From assembly GCF_020164485.1 (NCBI RefSeq), contig NZ_JAIQZA010000037.1, forward strand, positions 1 to 39,855: a stretch of 39,855 nucleotides of DNA. Reading direction: 5' to 3'. The notes under the pieces were generated by a model. The model did no database searches and was not told where the DNA came from. It saw nothing but the letters and a program-made list of their open reading frames with translations. Shown in pieces: positions 8,644 to 17,057 of the stretch. The position numbers and the translations under genes are program-made. The DNA comes from Salegentibacter tibetensis (lineage in GTDB: Bacteria; Bacteroidota; Bacteroidia; Flavobacteriales; Flavobacteriaceae). Positions within the stretch are counted from its first letter, which is position 1, and every line of letters begins with the position of its first letter.

Positions 8644-11070
8644 ATGATAAAGAATCATTTTAAAATCGCCTGGAGGAATATGATGAGGCATAAAGGCTTC
8701 TCCTTCCTCAATATCGCCGGATTGGCCCTTGGGTTTACCGCCTGTTTTCTCATTGCTCTTTTTATCTGGGATGAACATCAATTTGACAAATTCCTACCGG
8801 AGGGAGAAAGGGTGTACCGGGTCTATAATCATTTTTCAGACAGCAATAGGGATGAGATGAATGCACCCACATTTCCTATGATCGCCACTACTTTAAAACA
8901 GGATTTTCCTGAGGTGGAGCAAACCGCTAGAATACTGATGTTACCGGAGGGCAAGGAACTTTTTGAGACCGATGGCAAAAAAATGTATGTAGACAGAGGG
9001 TTCTTTGTAGACTCAACTTTTTTTGAGGTTTTTCCTCTGGAGCTTAAGTATGGATCACGGGATGGTGCTCTGGATGAACCGGCATCAATAGTAATTTCTG
9101 AAGAAATGGCCGAACAGTTTTTTGGAAATGAAAATCCTGTAGGAAAGGAGATCATAATGAATCAAACTCCCTTGACCGTAAAAGCCGTTATAAAAAAGAA
9201 TCCGAAATTTCATTTACAGATCAATTCCCTATTGCCGCTTTCTTTGGCCGGTATCCCTGCTGAAAGAATGGAAAGCTGGGGATGGATGCAGTTCTACAAT
9301 TACCTAAAGCTCAAAGAAGGAGCAGATGCCGGGGCCCTGGAAGCCAAATTTCAACCCTTAGTACACCAGAAGACCCAGGAGTTTTCAGATGGCCGGGAAG
9401 CTACACATAAGGTATACCTGCAACCGCTGCACAAGATCCATTTGTATTCTTCAAATTTTGTTTATGATAATGCAAAAAGGGGAAATATCACTTATTTACG
9501 GGCCCTTACTTTTATAGCCATTTTCATTTTGCTTATTGCCTGCTTCAATTTCATCAATCTCGCTACGGCAAAATCCCTACAAAGAGCCAAAGAGGTTGGA
9601 GTAAGAAAATCTATTGGAGCCAACCGTAAGCAGTTGATCTTTCAATTTATAGGGGAAACAGTTTTTCTTACTTTGATAAGTATAGTTTTGTCGCTTATAC
9701 TCACCCTAATTTTATTACCCTGGCTTAACGAATTCACCGGGAAGGAAATTGAGTATTCCATATTCACAGATCCATTATTATTGTTGAGCTTCTTAGGAAT
9801 TACTCTTACTGTGGGCATCCTGGCCGGTATTTATCCGGCACTGGTATTATCCAACTTTAAACCTGTTAAGGTGCTTAAAGGTTCGGTTCTGGGTGACCAT
9901 GAACCGGGAAAGATCCCTTTTTTACGTCACGGCCTGGTGGTGATTCAATTCACCCTTTCAGTGCTATTGATCATAAGTGCCATAGTAGTTTATAATCAGG
10001 TGAATTACCTGCACAACAAAGATCTTGGTTTTAATAAGGACCAGATCATGTTCTTCCCCCTTCGTGGTGCAAATATGCAAGCCAATAAAGAGTCTTTTAA
10101 AATGCAACTTGAGCAACTTCCCGGGGTATCGTCAGTTTCTATAGGATATGGGTTCCCCGGGGATGCGGTGGCGGGAGATGGAATTAAAGTTCATAGGAAC
10201 GGCCTGGTGGAAGAACAGGGGGCTACCCAATTGATGGTGGACTTTGATTACATAGAAACTCTGGGGATAGAGATGGTTGCAGGACGACCGTTTTCCGAAG
10301 AAATGGGAACAGACAAAGATAAAGCTTTCATCATCAATGAAACTGCGGTAAAAAATCTTGGTTATGGCACTCCGGAGAATGCCCTTGGGCAAAAGTTATC
10401 CTGGAATATATGGAACAATGTGAATCAGGATTCTATTAAAGAAGGACAGATAATAGGGGTAGTAAAGGATTTTAACTATAAAAGCCTGTATGAAAAAGTG
10501 GAAACCACGGTGCTGCAAATATTCCCGCCGGCTGCTTCAAAAGTGGCAGTAAAAATGGAATCGACCAATATTGGCAATACCATAGATAAAGTAGAAGGGG
10601 TGTGGAATACCTTTTCGCCAGATTACCCCCTGGAGTACAGGTTCCTTGATGACAGCTTTGAGAAAATGTATTTGGCAGAGGATAAATTAAAATCCTTACT
10701 AGGGATCTTTACAGGCTTGGCCATTTTTGTTGGATGTTTAGGGTTATTTGGTCTTGCCGCTTTTTCTGCTGAAAGGAGAAAAAGGGAGATCGGAATAAGA
10801 AAGGTACTTGGCGCCAGTGTGGAGAATATAGTAGTTCTTATGTCAAAGGATTTTGTAAAGCTGGTAATAATTTCCCTGGTCATTGCTTCTCCCATTGCCT
10901 GGTATTTTATGAACGGGTGGCTACAAGACTTTGCCTATAGGATCAATATTGGCTGGTATGTTTTTGCTGTGGCAGGTGTTACCGCTATTGGAATAGCTCT
11001 TCTTACGGTAGGATTTCATGCTGTCAAGGCAGCTATGGGAAATCCGGTTGAGAATATTAGAACGGAATAA
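8644..11070 (+). CDS. FtsX/MacB-type ABC permease, array copy 2
   Basis: Full-length permease of 808 residues beginning MIKNHFKIAWRNMMRHKGFS. TM1 lies at about 20-41. The first periplasmic domain carries IVISEEMAEQFFGNENPVGK. TM2-TM5 fall between about 284 and 460. Coupling signatures are EVGVRKSIGA (from about 317) and REIGIRKVLGA (from about 715). The second periplasmic domain contains GVVKDFNYKSLYEKVE, a motif (GVVkDFhFksL) shared with copies 3, 4, 5 and 6. It ends NPVENIRTE. Nothing suggests inactivation. The ATG is preceded by an A-rich stretch (AAAAAGAAAATTAAT), as usual for Bacteroidota. Confidence 0.92.
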   Translation: MIKNHFKIAWRNMMRHKGFSFLNIAGLALGFTACFLIALFIWDEHQFDKFLPEGERVYRVYNHFSDSNRDEMNAPTFPMIATTLKQDFPEVEQTARILMLPEGKELFETDGKKMYVDRGFFVDSTFFEVFPLELKYGSRDGALDEPASIVISEEMAEQFFGNENPVGKEIIMNQTPLTVKAVIKKNPKFHLQINSLLPLSLAGIPAERMESWGWMQFYNYLKLKEGADAGALEAKFQPLVHQKTQEFSDGREATHKVYLQPLHKIHLYSSNFVYDNAKRGNITYLRALTFIAIFILLIACFNFINLATAKSLQRAKEVGVRKSIGANRKQLIFQFIGETVFLTLISIVLSLILTLILLPWLNEFTGKEIEYSIFTDPLLLLSFLGITLTVGILAGIYPALVLSNFKPVKVLKGSVLGDHEPGKIPFLRHGLVVIQFTLSVLLIISAIVVYNQVNYLHNKDLGFNKDQIMFFPLRGANMQANKESFKMQLEQLPGVSSVSIGYGFPGDAVAGDGIKVHRNGLVEEQGATQLMVDFDYIETLGIEMVAGRPFSEEMGTDKDKAFIINETAVKNLGYGTPENALGQKLSWNIWNNVNQDSIKEGQIIGVVKDFNYKSLYEKVETTVLQIFPPAASKVAVKMESTNIGNTIDKVEGVWNTFSPDYPLEYRFLDDSFEKMYLAEDKLKSLLGIFTGLAIFVGCLGLFGLAAFSAERRKREIGIRKVLGASVENIVVLMSKDFVKLVIISLVIASPIAWYFMNGWLQDFAYRINIGWYVFAVAGVTAIGIALLTVGFHAVKAAMGNPVENIRTE

Positions 11071-11137
11071 TCCTCTGGCCACCAGGTATCCTTACCCTCC
11101 GAAGAGGGAATAAAAGCATCGTTAAAAAACTACTGTC
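11071..11137 (+). repeat. Small hairpin spacer after permease 2
   Basis: A tight hairpin CCCTC-CGAA-GAGGG (11095-11108) starts 24 bp after the stop codon of copy 2 and is followed by AATAAAAG. There is no T-run, so termination is unlikely. It belongs to the same class of post-stop element as at 8589 and 19466. Confidence 0.5.
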
Positions 11138-13585
11138 ATGTTCAGAAACTATTTAAAATTAGCCGCAAGGAATTTGATGAAGCATAAAACCTTTTCCTTC
11201 ATCAATATATTTGGCCTCTCCATAGGCCTTATCTGCTGCATGTTGATTTCCCTGTACATCTATCACGAATATAGTTATGACAGATATCATGAGAAAGCAG
11301 ACAGGATCTACCAATTGAACAACGTATTTATCGAAAATGGAGAAGAGCGCTCCCATGCCACAGTTCCCGCGGCAATGGCGGGACTTTTAAAGCAGGATCT
11401 TCCCGAAATTGAAGAAACAACCCGGTTGCTAAGGTTATGGGAGGATGATAAAACCCTTCTGAAATATGAACAGGATGGAGCCTCAAAAGTTTTTTATGAA
11501 ACCGATGGTTATGTAGCCGATGCTTCTTTTTTTGAGATATTCAGTTATAATTTTATAGATGGTAATCCCAAAACCGCCCTCGAAGAACCCAATACAATTG
11601 TTATAACAGATGAAATAGCTGAAAAACTCTTTGGAAATGAGTCGGCTATTGGGAAACAAATACGGGTTAGCAGCAGCACCAATGGAGATCATGATTACAC
11701 AATAACAGGGGTTTTTCAGCCTCACCTGCAACCATCACATATTAATGCCCGCTTTTTTCTTTCGGTTAGAGGAGGAGACCTGGATGAGTTTATAAACAAT
11801 AGCACCACCCTCCTGAATAATAATATGTTCTATACTTATTTTTTGCTGAAGGAGGGAACTCAACCTGAAATTCTTGAAGCCAAATTCCCGGTTTTCATAG
11901 AAAAATATATTGGGGAAGAGTTGAGGGCAAGGGGATCCGGCAGAGAGCTCTTCCTTACAAACCTAAAAGATATTCATTTAAATTCTGAAATAGCTGAAAA
12001 TGTTACCCCACCCGGCAGCCTAAAATATATTTATATTTTAGGCTCCATAGCTATTCTTACCCTGCTCATCGCCTGTATAAATTTTATGAACCTTTCCACT
12101 TCCAGATCATCTAAAAGAAGTGTGGAAGTAGGAGTGCGAAAAGTTCTGGGAGCAGAAAAAAGAACACTTATATGGCAATTTCTGGGAGAGTCTTTAATTA
12201 TGGCTTTGATAGCATTTGTTTTTGCGATTATTTTCGTACAGTTTTTCCTCCCGGTTTTTGGACAGATAGCCGGAAAGGAAATTACCCTTGCTCTAAATCA
12301 AAAGGCACAATTGTATCTCCTCTTTTTGGTTCTCGCGGTTTTCACTGGATTTTTAGCGGGAAGTTACCCTGCTTTCTTCCTGTCATCTTTCAAACCTGTA
12401 AAGGTGCTAAAAGGAAAATTTTCAAACTCCTTTGCTGCTGTTTCCTTACGGAAAGGACTTGTGGTGGTTCAGTTTGTTATTTCCATAGTGCTAATTATCG
12501 CTTCTGTAGTGATCTCTAATCAAATGAGCTTCCTTAGATCTACAGATCTTGGATTTCAGAAAGAACAACAGCTCGTAATTCCTTTGCGAAGCGGACAGGC
12601 AAAACAGAATTACTCTAATTTAAAAAACTCTCTGGAAAACATTTCTGAAATTACTTCAGTAGGAGGGTCTGCATATTATCCGGGGATCAGTAATCCGCAG
12701 GACTGGATGATGTATAAAGAAGGGCAAACTATGAAGGATGCAAAAACGGTTTATATCAATCAGGTAGACGAAAGTTTTTTACAAACTCTAAAAATTGAGC
12801 TCGTAGCGGGTAGGACCTTTTCCAGGGAATTCCCGGCAGATCACTGGGCAAATATGGTTTTGAATGAAACAGGCGTCAGTAATTTTGGCTTCTCATCTCC
12901 TGAGGAAGCAGTTGGAAAATGGATCGCTTTTGACTGGGAAGGCCAGCAACATAGATTCGGAATTGTGGGGGTAGTAAAGGATTTTCATTTTAAAGATCTT
13001 CATATAGATATTGAATCCTACGGATTTATTTTAAATACCGATACCAGCCCCAACTATTTAATAGCAAATTTAGGTGCAGGCAATATCTCAAATAATATAG
13101 ATAAAATTGAAAGTGCCTGGAAAAGTTTTATTCCGGATGAACCTTTTGAATATAGTTTCCTGGATCAGGATTTTCAGAAGAATTATCAGGCCGAAGACAG
13201 GCTTGCGAAAATGATAAGCTACTTCACCCTTATCGCCATACTTATTTCCTGCCTGGGATTATTTGGCCTCGCAACCTTTAGTGCAGAACAGCGAATAAAA
13301 GAAATAGGCCTTAGAAAAATACTTGGTGCAAGTAGTGCAAATTTAGTGACCCTCCTATCCAGGGATTTTTTAAAACTGGTGGTGATCTCCATTATTTTGG
13401 CATCTCCATTGGCCTGGTATATCATGAACCAATGGTTGCAGACTTTTGCTTATCGTATTGATATTAACTGGAAGGTTTTTGCATTTACCTCTTTGCTCGC
13501 CGTGATCATTGCATTGGTAACTGTTAGTTTCCAGGCAATAAAAGCAGCAATGGTCAATCCTGTGAAGAATTTGAGAACGGAATAA
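11138..13585 (+). CDS. FtsX/MacB-type ABC permease, array copy 3
   Basis: Permease of 815 residues, the longest copy, starting MFRNYLKLAARNLMKHKTFS. The first periplasmic domain carries IVITDEIAEKLFGNESAIGK. Coupling signatures are EVGVRKVLGA (from about 330) and KEIGLRKILGA (from about 721). The second periplasmic domain has GVVKDFHFKDLHIDIE. It ends NPVKNLRTE. The extra length lies in the first periplasmic domain, consistent with that domain varying between copies. Both hydrophobic blocks are intact. It shares its orientation with copies 1 and 2 and is separated from copy 2 by 67 bp. Confidence 0.92.
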   Translation: MFRNYLKLAARNLMKHKTFSFINIFGLSIGLICCMLISLYIYHEYSYDRYHEKADRIYQLNNVFIENGEERSHATVPAAMAGLLKQDLPEIEETTRLLRLWEDDKTLLKYEQDGASKVFYETDGYVADASFFEIFSYNFIDGNPKTALEEPNTIVITDEIAEKLFGNESAIGKQIRVSSSTNGDHDYTITGVFQPHLQPSHINARFFLSVRGGDLDEFINNSTTLLNNNMFYTYFLLKEGTQPEILEAKFPVFIEKYIGEELRARGSGRELFLTNLKDIHLNSEIAENVTPPGSLKYIYILGSIAILTLLIACINFMNLSTSRSSKRSVEVGVRKVLGAEKRTLIWQFLGESLIMALIAFVFAIIFVQFFLPVFGQIAGKEITLALNQKAQLYLLFLVLAVFTGFLAGSYPAFFLSSFKPVKVLKGKFSNSFAAVSLRKGLVVVQFVISIVLIIASVVISNQMSFLRSTDLGFQKEQQLVIPLRSGQAKQNYSNLKNSLENISEITSVGGSAYYPGISNPQDWMMYKEGQTMKDAKTVYINQVDESFLQTLKIELVAGRTFSREFPADHWANMVLNETGVSNFGFSSPEEAVGKWIAFDWEGQQHRFGIVGVVKDFHFKDLHIDIESYGFILNTDTSPNYLIANLGAGNISNNIDKIESAWKSFIPDEPFEYSFLDQDFQKNYQAEDRLAKMISYFTLIAILISCLGLFGLATFSAEQRIKEIGLRKILGASSANLVTLLSRDFLKLVVISIILASPLAWYIMNQWLQTFAYRIDINWKVFAFTSLLAVIIALVTVSFQAIKAAMVNPVKNLRTE

Positions 13586-13733
13586 TATTATCACCCTGGA
13601 AAAGAGAAGAGAACAGAGAACAGAGAAAAAAGAAAGAAGAAACAAGAGGCAAGAGTCAAGACTAAAACAAAGAAAATAAGATATCAACCCTCCGAAATGA
13701 TCAAGACCACGAGGCCTTAAACAACATGATATT
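13586..13733 (+). repeat. Purine-rich repetitive spacer after permease 3
   Basis: Between about 13597 and 13680 the coding strand is almost pure A/G with short iterations such as GAGAACAGAGAACAGAGAA and AAGAAAGAAGAAACAAGAGG. The same style recurs at 19503-19560 and 22063-22200. I see no gene or clear terminator in it. Just before copy 4 there is an ACCCTCCGAAATG piece (from 13687) like the hairpin after copy 2, but without its right arm. Confidence 0.5.
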
Positions 13734-16160
13734 ATGATAAAGAATTATATTAAAACAGCGTGGAGGAACCTTTTGAAAAATAAGGTTTATTCGATATTGA
13801 ACATTTTGGGGCTGGCAATTAGTCTGGCATGTTTTATTCTCATTGCACTATACGTGGTGGATGAGCTAAGCTATGATCGTTTTCACGAAAAAGCAGAACG
13901 CATTTACCGGATTAACAGCGATATCACGATGGGGGAAAGTCAGAGCCTTCCATTTACATCAGATATGATGGGGCCAACAATGAAGCAGGACTACCCCCAG
14001 GTAGAAGAATTCGTGCGGATATATACTTCCAACGGCTCCAAATTGCTGCGTAAAGGAAACGAATTTATACAGGAAAACCGGGTAGCCCATGCCGACTCCA
14101 CAATATTTGAAGTTTTTACCCTTCCCTTAATTGCCGGAGACCCGGATACTGCCCTGAAAGATCCGAGAAGTGTGGTAATATCAGAGTCTGCAGCCCAAAA
14201 ATATTTTAGCTCTGTTGATGTACTGGGAGAAACTCTCGAAACTATCCAGGGAACTGAATATAAGATTACCGGGCTAATGCAGGACATCCCATCGAACTCC
14301 CACTTTCGCTTTGATTTTCTGTTCTCTATGGACAATGATATTTATAGGTTTGGAAATCATATCAGCCATAATTTTCATACTTATTTGCTGCTTAGAGAAG
14401 GAACAACTGCCCAGGAAATTGAAGCAAAGTTTAATGATTATATGGACCGTTATGTGATGCCGGTTGCAAAACAGGTATTGAATATTAACAGCAGAAAAGA
14501 ATTTGAGGATGCAGGAAACAAACTGGAATACTCGCTGTTTCCCATAACCAGAATTCATTTGTATTCAGACAGGGTTATGGAAATCAGGCCGGGCGGGGAT
14601 ATTCAATACGTGTACATTTTTTCAGCCGTTGCGCTTTTCATTTTGCTTATAGCCTGTATTAATTTTATGAACCTGTCTACTGCACGTTCTGCAGGAAGAG
14701 CCAGGGAGGTAGGGATAAGAAAAGTTTTGGGCTCTGCCAGAAAGCAGCTTATACAACAGTTCCTGTCTGAAGCTATGCTTATGGCAGCACTGGCAATGTT
14801 CCTGGCTGTTGGAATAACTTACCTGAGCCTGCCGGCATTTAATGAAATTGCAGCAAAAACCCTTTCTATCCAAAGGATATTTCAGCCGGATATACTTGTA
14901 TTTTTGCTCGTTCTTCCATTTCTAGTAGGACTTTTAGCGGGATCTTATCCGGCACTTTTTCTTTCTGGATTTAAACCTGTACAGGTTTTAAAAGGGAACC
15001 TCAACCTCGGGGCAAAGGGAGGAACTTTTAGAAACGTGCTGGTTGTTTTTCAGTTTGCGACTTCCATTATTCTCATTATAGGAACTATAGTGGTCTATCA
15101 GCAACTGGATTATATTCAGAATAAGAATTTAGGATTTAACAAGGAGCAGGTGATTGTTGTGAATGAGACCCATGTTCTTGGACAGCAGGCGCCTACATTT
15201 AAAAATGAAGTTCTTGAAATGACGGGGATCAAAAACGGTACTTTAAGCGGCTACCTGCCGGTAAGCGGTTCCTCCCGAAGTGATAATACTTTTTCAAAAG
15301 AAGCCGTAATGTCTACAGAAAGCAGCTTTGGGATGCAGCAATGGATAATTGATGAGGATTACATCCCAACAATGGGAATGGAGCTTGTTCAAGGCAGGAA
15401 TTTTTCGAAAAAATTCAGTACAGATTCCACTGCAGTGATTCTTAATGAATCTGCAGCGAAAATATTCGGGCCCGGAGATGTGGTGGGAAAAAAAATCTAT
15501 AGGGTTTCCAATTTTGAAACCGGAGAACTAACGTCATATGAAATCATTGGTGTAGTCAAAAATTTTCATTTCGAAACATTACGGCAAAATATAGGACCGC
15601 TTGGATTTATGTTAGGAAATAGTACCGGGCTTGCCTCCTTTAAGGTGAATGCAGCCAATATTTCACAGGTTTTAATCGGAATAGAACAGAAGTGGGAAAG
15701 TATGTCCACGGGAATGCCATTTAGCTACCGGTTTATGGATGAAGCTTTTGATGAAATGTATAGAACCGAGCAACGTCTGGGAAAAATTGCCCTTATATTC
15801 TCACTTCTTGCAATTTTAGTAGCCTGTCTTGGATTGTTTGGCCTGTCAACATTTATAGCAGAAAAGCGCATCAAGGAGATAGGCATAAGAAAAATATTAG
15901 GTGCCTCTGTAAACGGGCTGGTACAAATGCTTTCAAAAGATTTTCTTAAGCTCGTTATTATTGCCTTTGTAGTTGCTACGCCTCTTGCGTGGTACGCTAT
16001 GAACCAGTGGTTACAAGACTTTGTCTATAGAATCGAAATAAGCTGGCTCTATTTTGCTGCTGCAGGTTTTCTTGCACTCTCTATTGCACTGGCTACGGTA
16101 AGTTATCATGCGGTTAAAGCTGCAATGATGAACCCCGCGAAAAATTTAAGATCTGAATAA
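13734..16160 (+). CDS. FtsX/MacB-type ABC permease, array copy 4
   Basis: Permease of 808 residues starting MIKNYIKTAWRNLLKNKVYS. The first periplasmic domain carries VVISESAAQKYFSSVDVLGE, a loosened form of the usual A-x-x-[YF]FGNexPVGK motif. Coupling signatures are EVGIRKVLGS (from about 325) and KEIGIRKILGA (from about 714). The second periplasmic domain has GVVKNFHFETLRQNIG. It ends NPAKNLRSE, the only copy with NPA instead of NPV. It is the last full gene before the decayed segment at 16161-16541, so the first transcription unit may end here. Confidence 0.92.
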   Translation: MIKNYIKTAWRNLLKNKVYSILNILGLAISLACFILIALYVVDELSYDRFHEKAERIYRINSDITMGESQSLPFTSDMMGPTMKQDYPQVEEFVRIYTSNGSKLLRKGNEFIQENRVAHADSTIFEVFTLPLIAGDPDTALKDPRSVVISESAAQKYFSSVDVLGETLETIQGTEYKITGLMQDIPSNSHFRFDFLFSMDNDIYRFGNHISHNFHTYLLLREGTTAQEIEAKFNDYMDRYVMPVAKQVLNINSRKEFEDAGNKLEYSLFPITRIHLYSDRVMEIRPGGDIQYVYIFSAVALFILLIACINFMNLSTARSAGRAREVGIRKVLGSARKQLIQQFLSEAMLMAALAMFLAVGITYLSLPAFNEIAAKTLSIQRIFQPDILVFLLVLPFLVGLLAGSYPALFLSGFKPVQVLKGNLNLGAKGGTFRNVLVVFQFATSIILIIGTIVVYQQLDYIQNKNLGFNKEQVIVVNETHVLGQQAPTFKNEVLEMTGIKNGTLSGYLPVSGSSRSDNTFSKEAVMSTESSFGMQQWIIDEDYIPTMGMELVQGRNFSKKFSTDSTAVILNESAAKIFGPGDVVGKKIYRVSNFETGELTSYEIIGVVKNFHFETLRQNIGPLGFMLGNSTGLASFKVNAANISQVLIGIEQKWESMSTGMPFSYRFMDEAFDEMYRTEQRLGKIALIFSLLAILVACLGLFGLSTFIAEKRIKEIGIRKILGASVNGLVQMLSKDFLKLVIIAFVVATPLAWYAMNQWLQDFVYRIEISWLYFAAAGFLALSIALATVSYHAVKAAMMNPAKNLRSE

Positions 16161-16228
16161 GTCCCCAACCCCTGCCTTTGCCGGCAAGCAGGCCTGAAGG
16201 GGGAATAAGGAAATAAAATTTAATTGTA
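16161..16228 (+). repeat. Hairpin spacer after permease 4
   Basis: After the stop codon comes CCCCAACCCCTGCC, a hairpin in which CCTGC pairs with GCAGG around the self-complementary TTGCCGGCAA, and then a G-rich GAAGGGGGAAT. It is the largest of the post-stop elements in the array. No T-run follows, so I call it a repeat and not a terminator. Confidence 0.5.
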
Positions 16229-16279
16229 ATGCTTAAAAACTATTTAAGAATTTCGAAGAATATTTTGGATTTAATTTAA
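16229..16279 (+). pseudogene. Permease N-terminal stub (16 residues)
   Basis: The 16-codon frame MLKNYLRISKNILDLI matches the conserved first residues of the array permeases (MxxNYxKIAxRNLLxxK) and then stops. It begins about 70 bp after copy 4, the usual spacing for the next permease. I read it as the start of a permease copy whose remainder has been deleted. It is too short to work as a transporter. Confidence 0.55.
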
Positions 16280-16541
16280 CCGGAAAAGTAAGAATGCCAT
16301 CTTAATGGCTCCCTGTAGCGCAGGTGAAAAGAAGTGTATTGGTAGCGAACACCAGTGTTCGCTACCGAACACTTTTGGAAAAAGTAAAGGATATTAAATT
16401 ACTGTAAATCAAGTTGTTATACCATCGGCACGCTTTTACTGTTTAATAACAGAATTTCTTTGCCTTAATGACGGAAAAAACTCAAAACTATATGTGGCAC
16501 AGTCAAATCCTAAGAAGTAAAATTAATAAAAATTAGTTGTG
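16280..16541 (+). promoter_or_regulatory. Internal control region before the second half of the array
   Basis: This gene-free segment interrupts the array. It contains the palindrome at 16341-16366 with an added half-site to 16372, matching the motif upstream of the adaptor gene. Further down, TGGCAC (16495-16500) matches the -24 part of a sigma54 promoter 42 bp before the ATG at 16542, but the expected -12 GC is TC here. The likely reading is a second start of transcription serving the genes from 16542 onward. Confidence 0.45.
16341..16372. promoter_or_regulatory. Candidate activator binding site, copy 2 (26-bp palindrome)
   Basis: Perfect 12-bp arms, GGTAGCGAACAC and GTGTTCGCTACC, flank a CA centre. 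Another half-site, CGAACAC, follows at 16366-16372. The arrangement of a palindrome plus an extra half-site repeats that at 3912-3943. It lies about 170-200 bp before the next start codon. Two-fold symmetry fits a dimeric Fis-type helix-turn-helix such as the one in the adjacent sigma54 activator. Confidence 0.6.
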
Positions 16542-17057
16542 ATGCTTAGAAACTATCTCAAGATCGCCTGCAGAAACATTCTCAGGAACAAAGGCATATT
16601 TTCCATAAATATTGCCGGGCTTGCTATTGGGATAGCATCCTGCCTCATCATAATGCTTTTTGTGGTAGATGAATTGATTTACGGCTGTTATAATGAAAAT
16701 TCAGATGAGGTTGGGAGGCTTGTTTGTAAGGCAAATATCCATGGGGAAGAGATAAGGAAAGCTGTGGTCATGGCACCGGTTGCTTCAAACTTAAAAGAAG
16801 ATTTTTCGGAAGTCGTGAATGTAACGAGGATAAGGATGAAAGGTTCTTCAATACTCATTGTAGAAGACAGGATCTTTAGGTACAGCAAATATGCATATGA
16901 AGACCCTAACTTCTTCGACATCTTCACCTTGCCGGTCATTGAAGGGAATAATGAAAATCCCCTTGATAAACCCAATTTCATAGTGCTCAAAAGACCTGAA
17001 GCCCTGAAACTTCTTAGGGAGCAGGAGGCTGTTAAGGCGCAAAATTTACGATTATGA
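16542..17057 (+). pseudogene. Truncated permease, N-terminal fragment coupled to the next gene
   Basis: The frame encodes 171 residues from ATG (a GTG three bases earlier is also possible) and matches only the first fifth of an array permease: MLRNYLKIACRNILRNKG, TM1 at about 20-41, and the first part of periplasmic domain 1. It ends in FIVLKRPEALKLLREQEAVK, which still aligns with the family motif IVISEexAxKyFGNexPVGK. TM2-TM8 and both coupling signatures are missing. Its TGA overlaps the ATG of the next permease (ATGA at 17054-17057). A deletion removing the rest of this copy plus the spacer would give this structure. A surviving short membrane-anchored product cannot be excluded. Confidence 0.75.
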
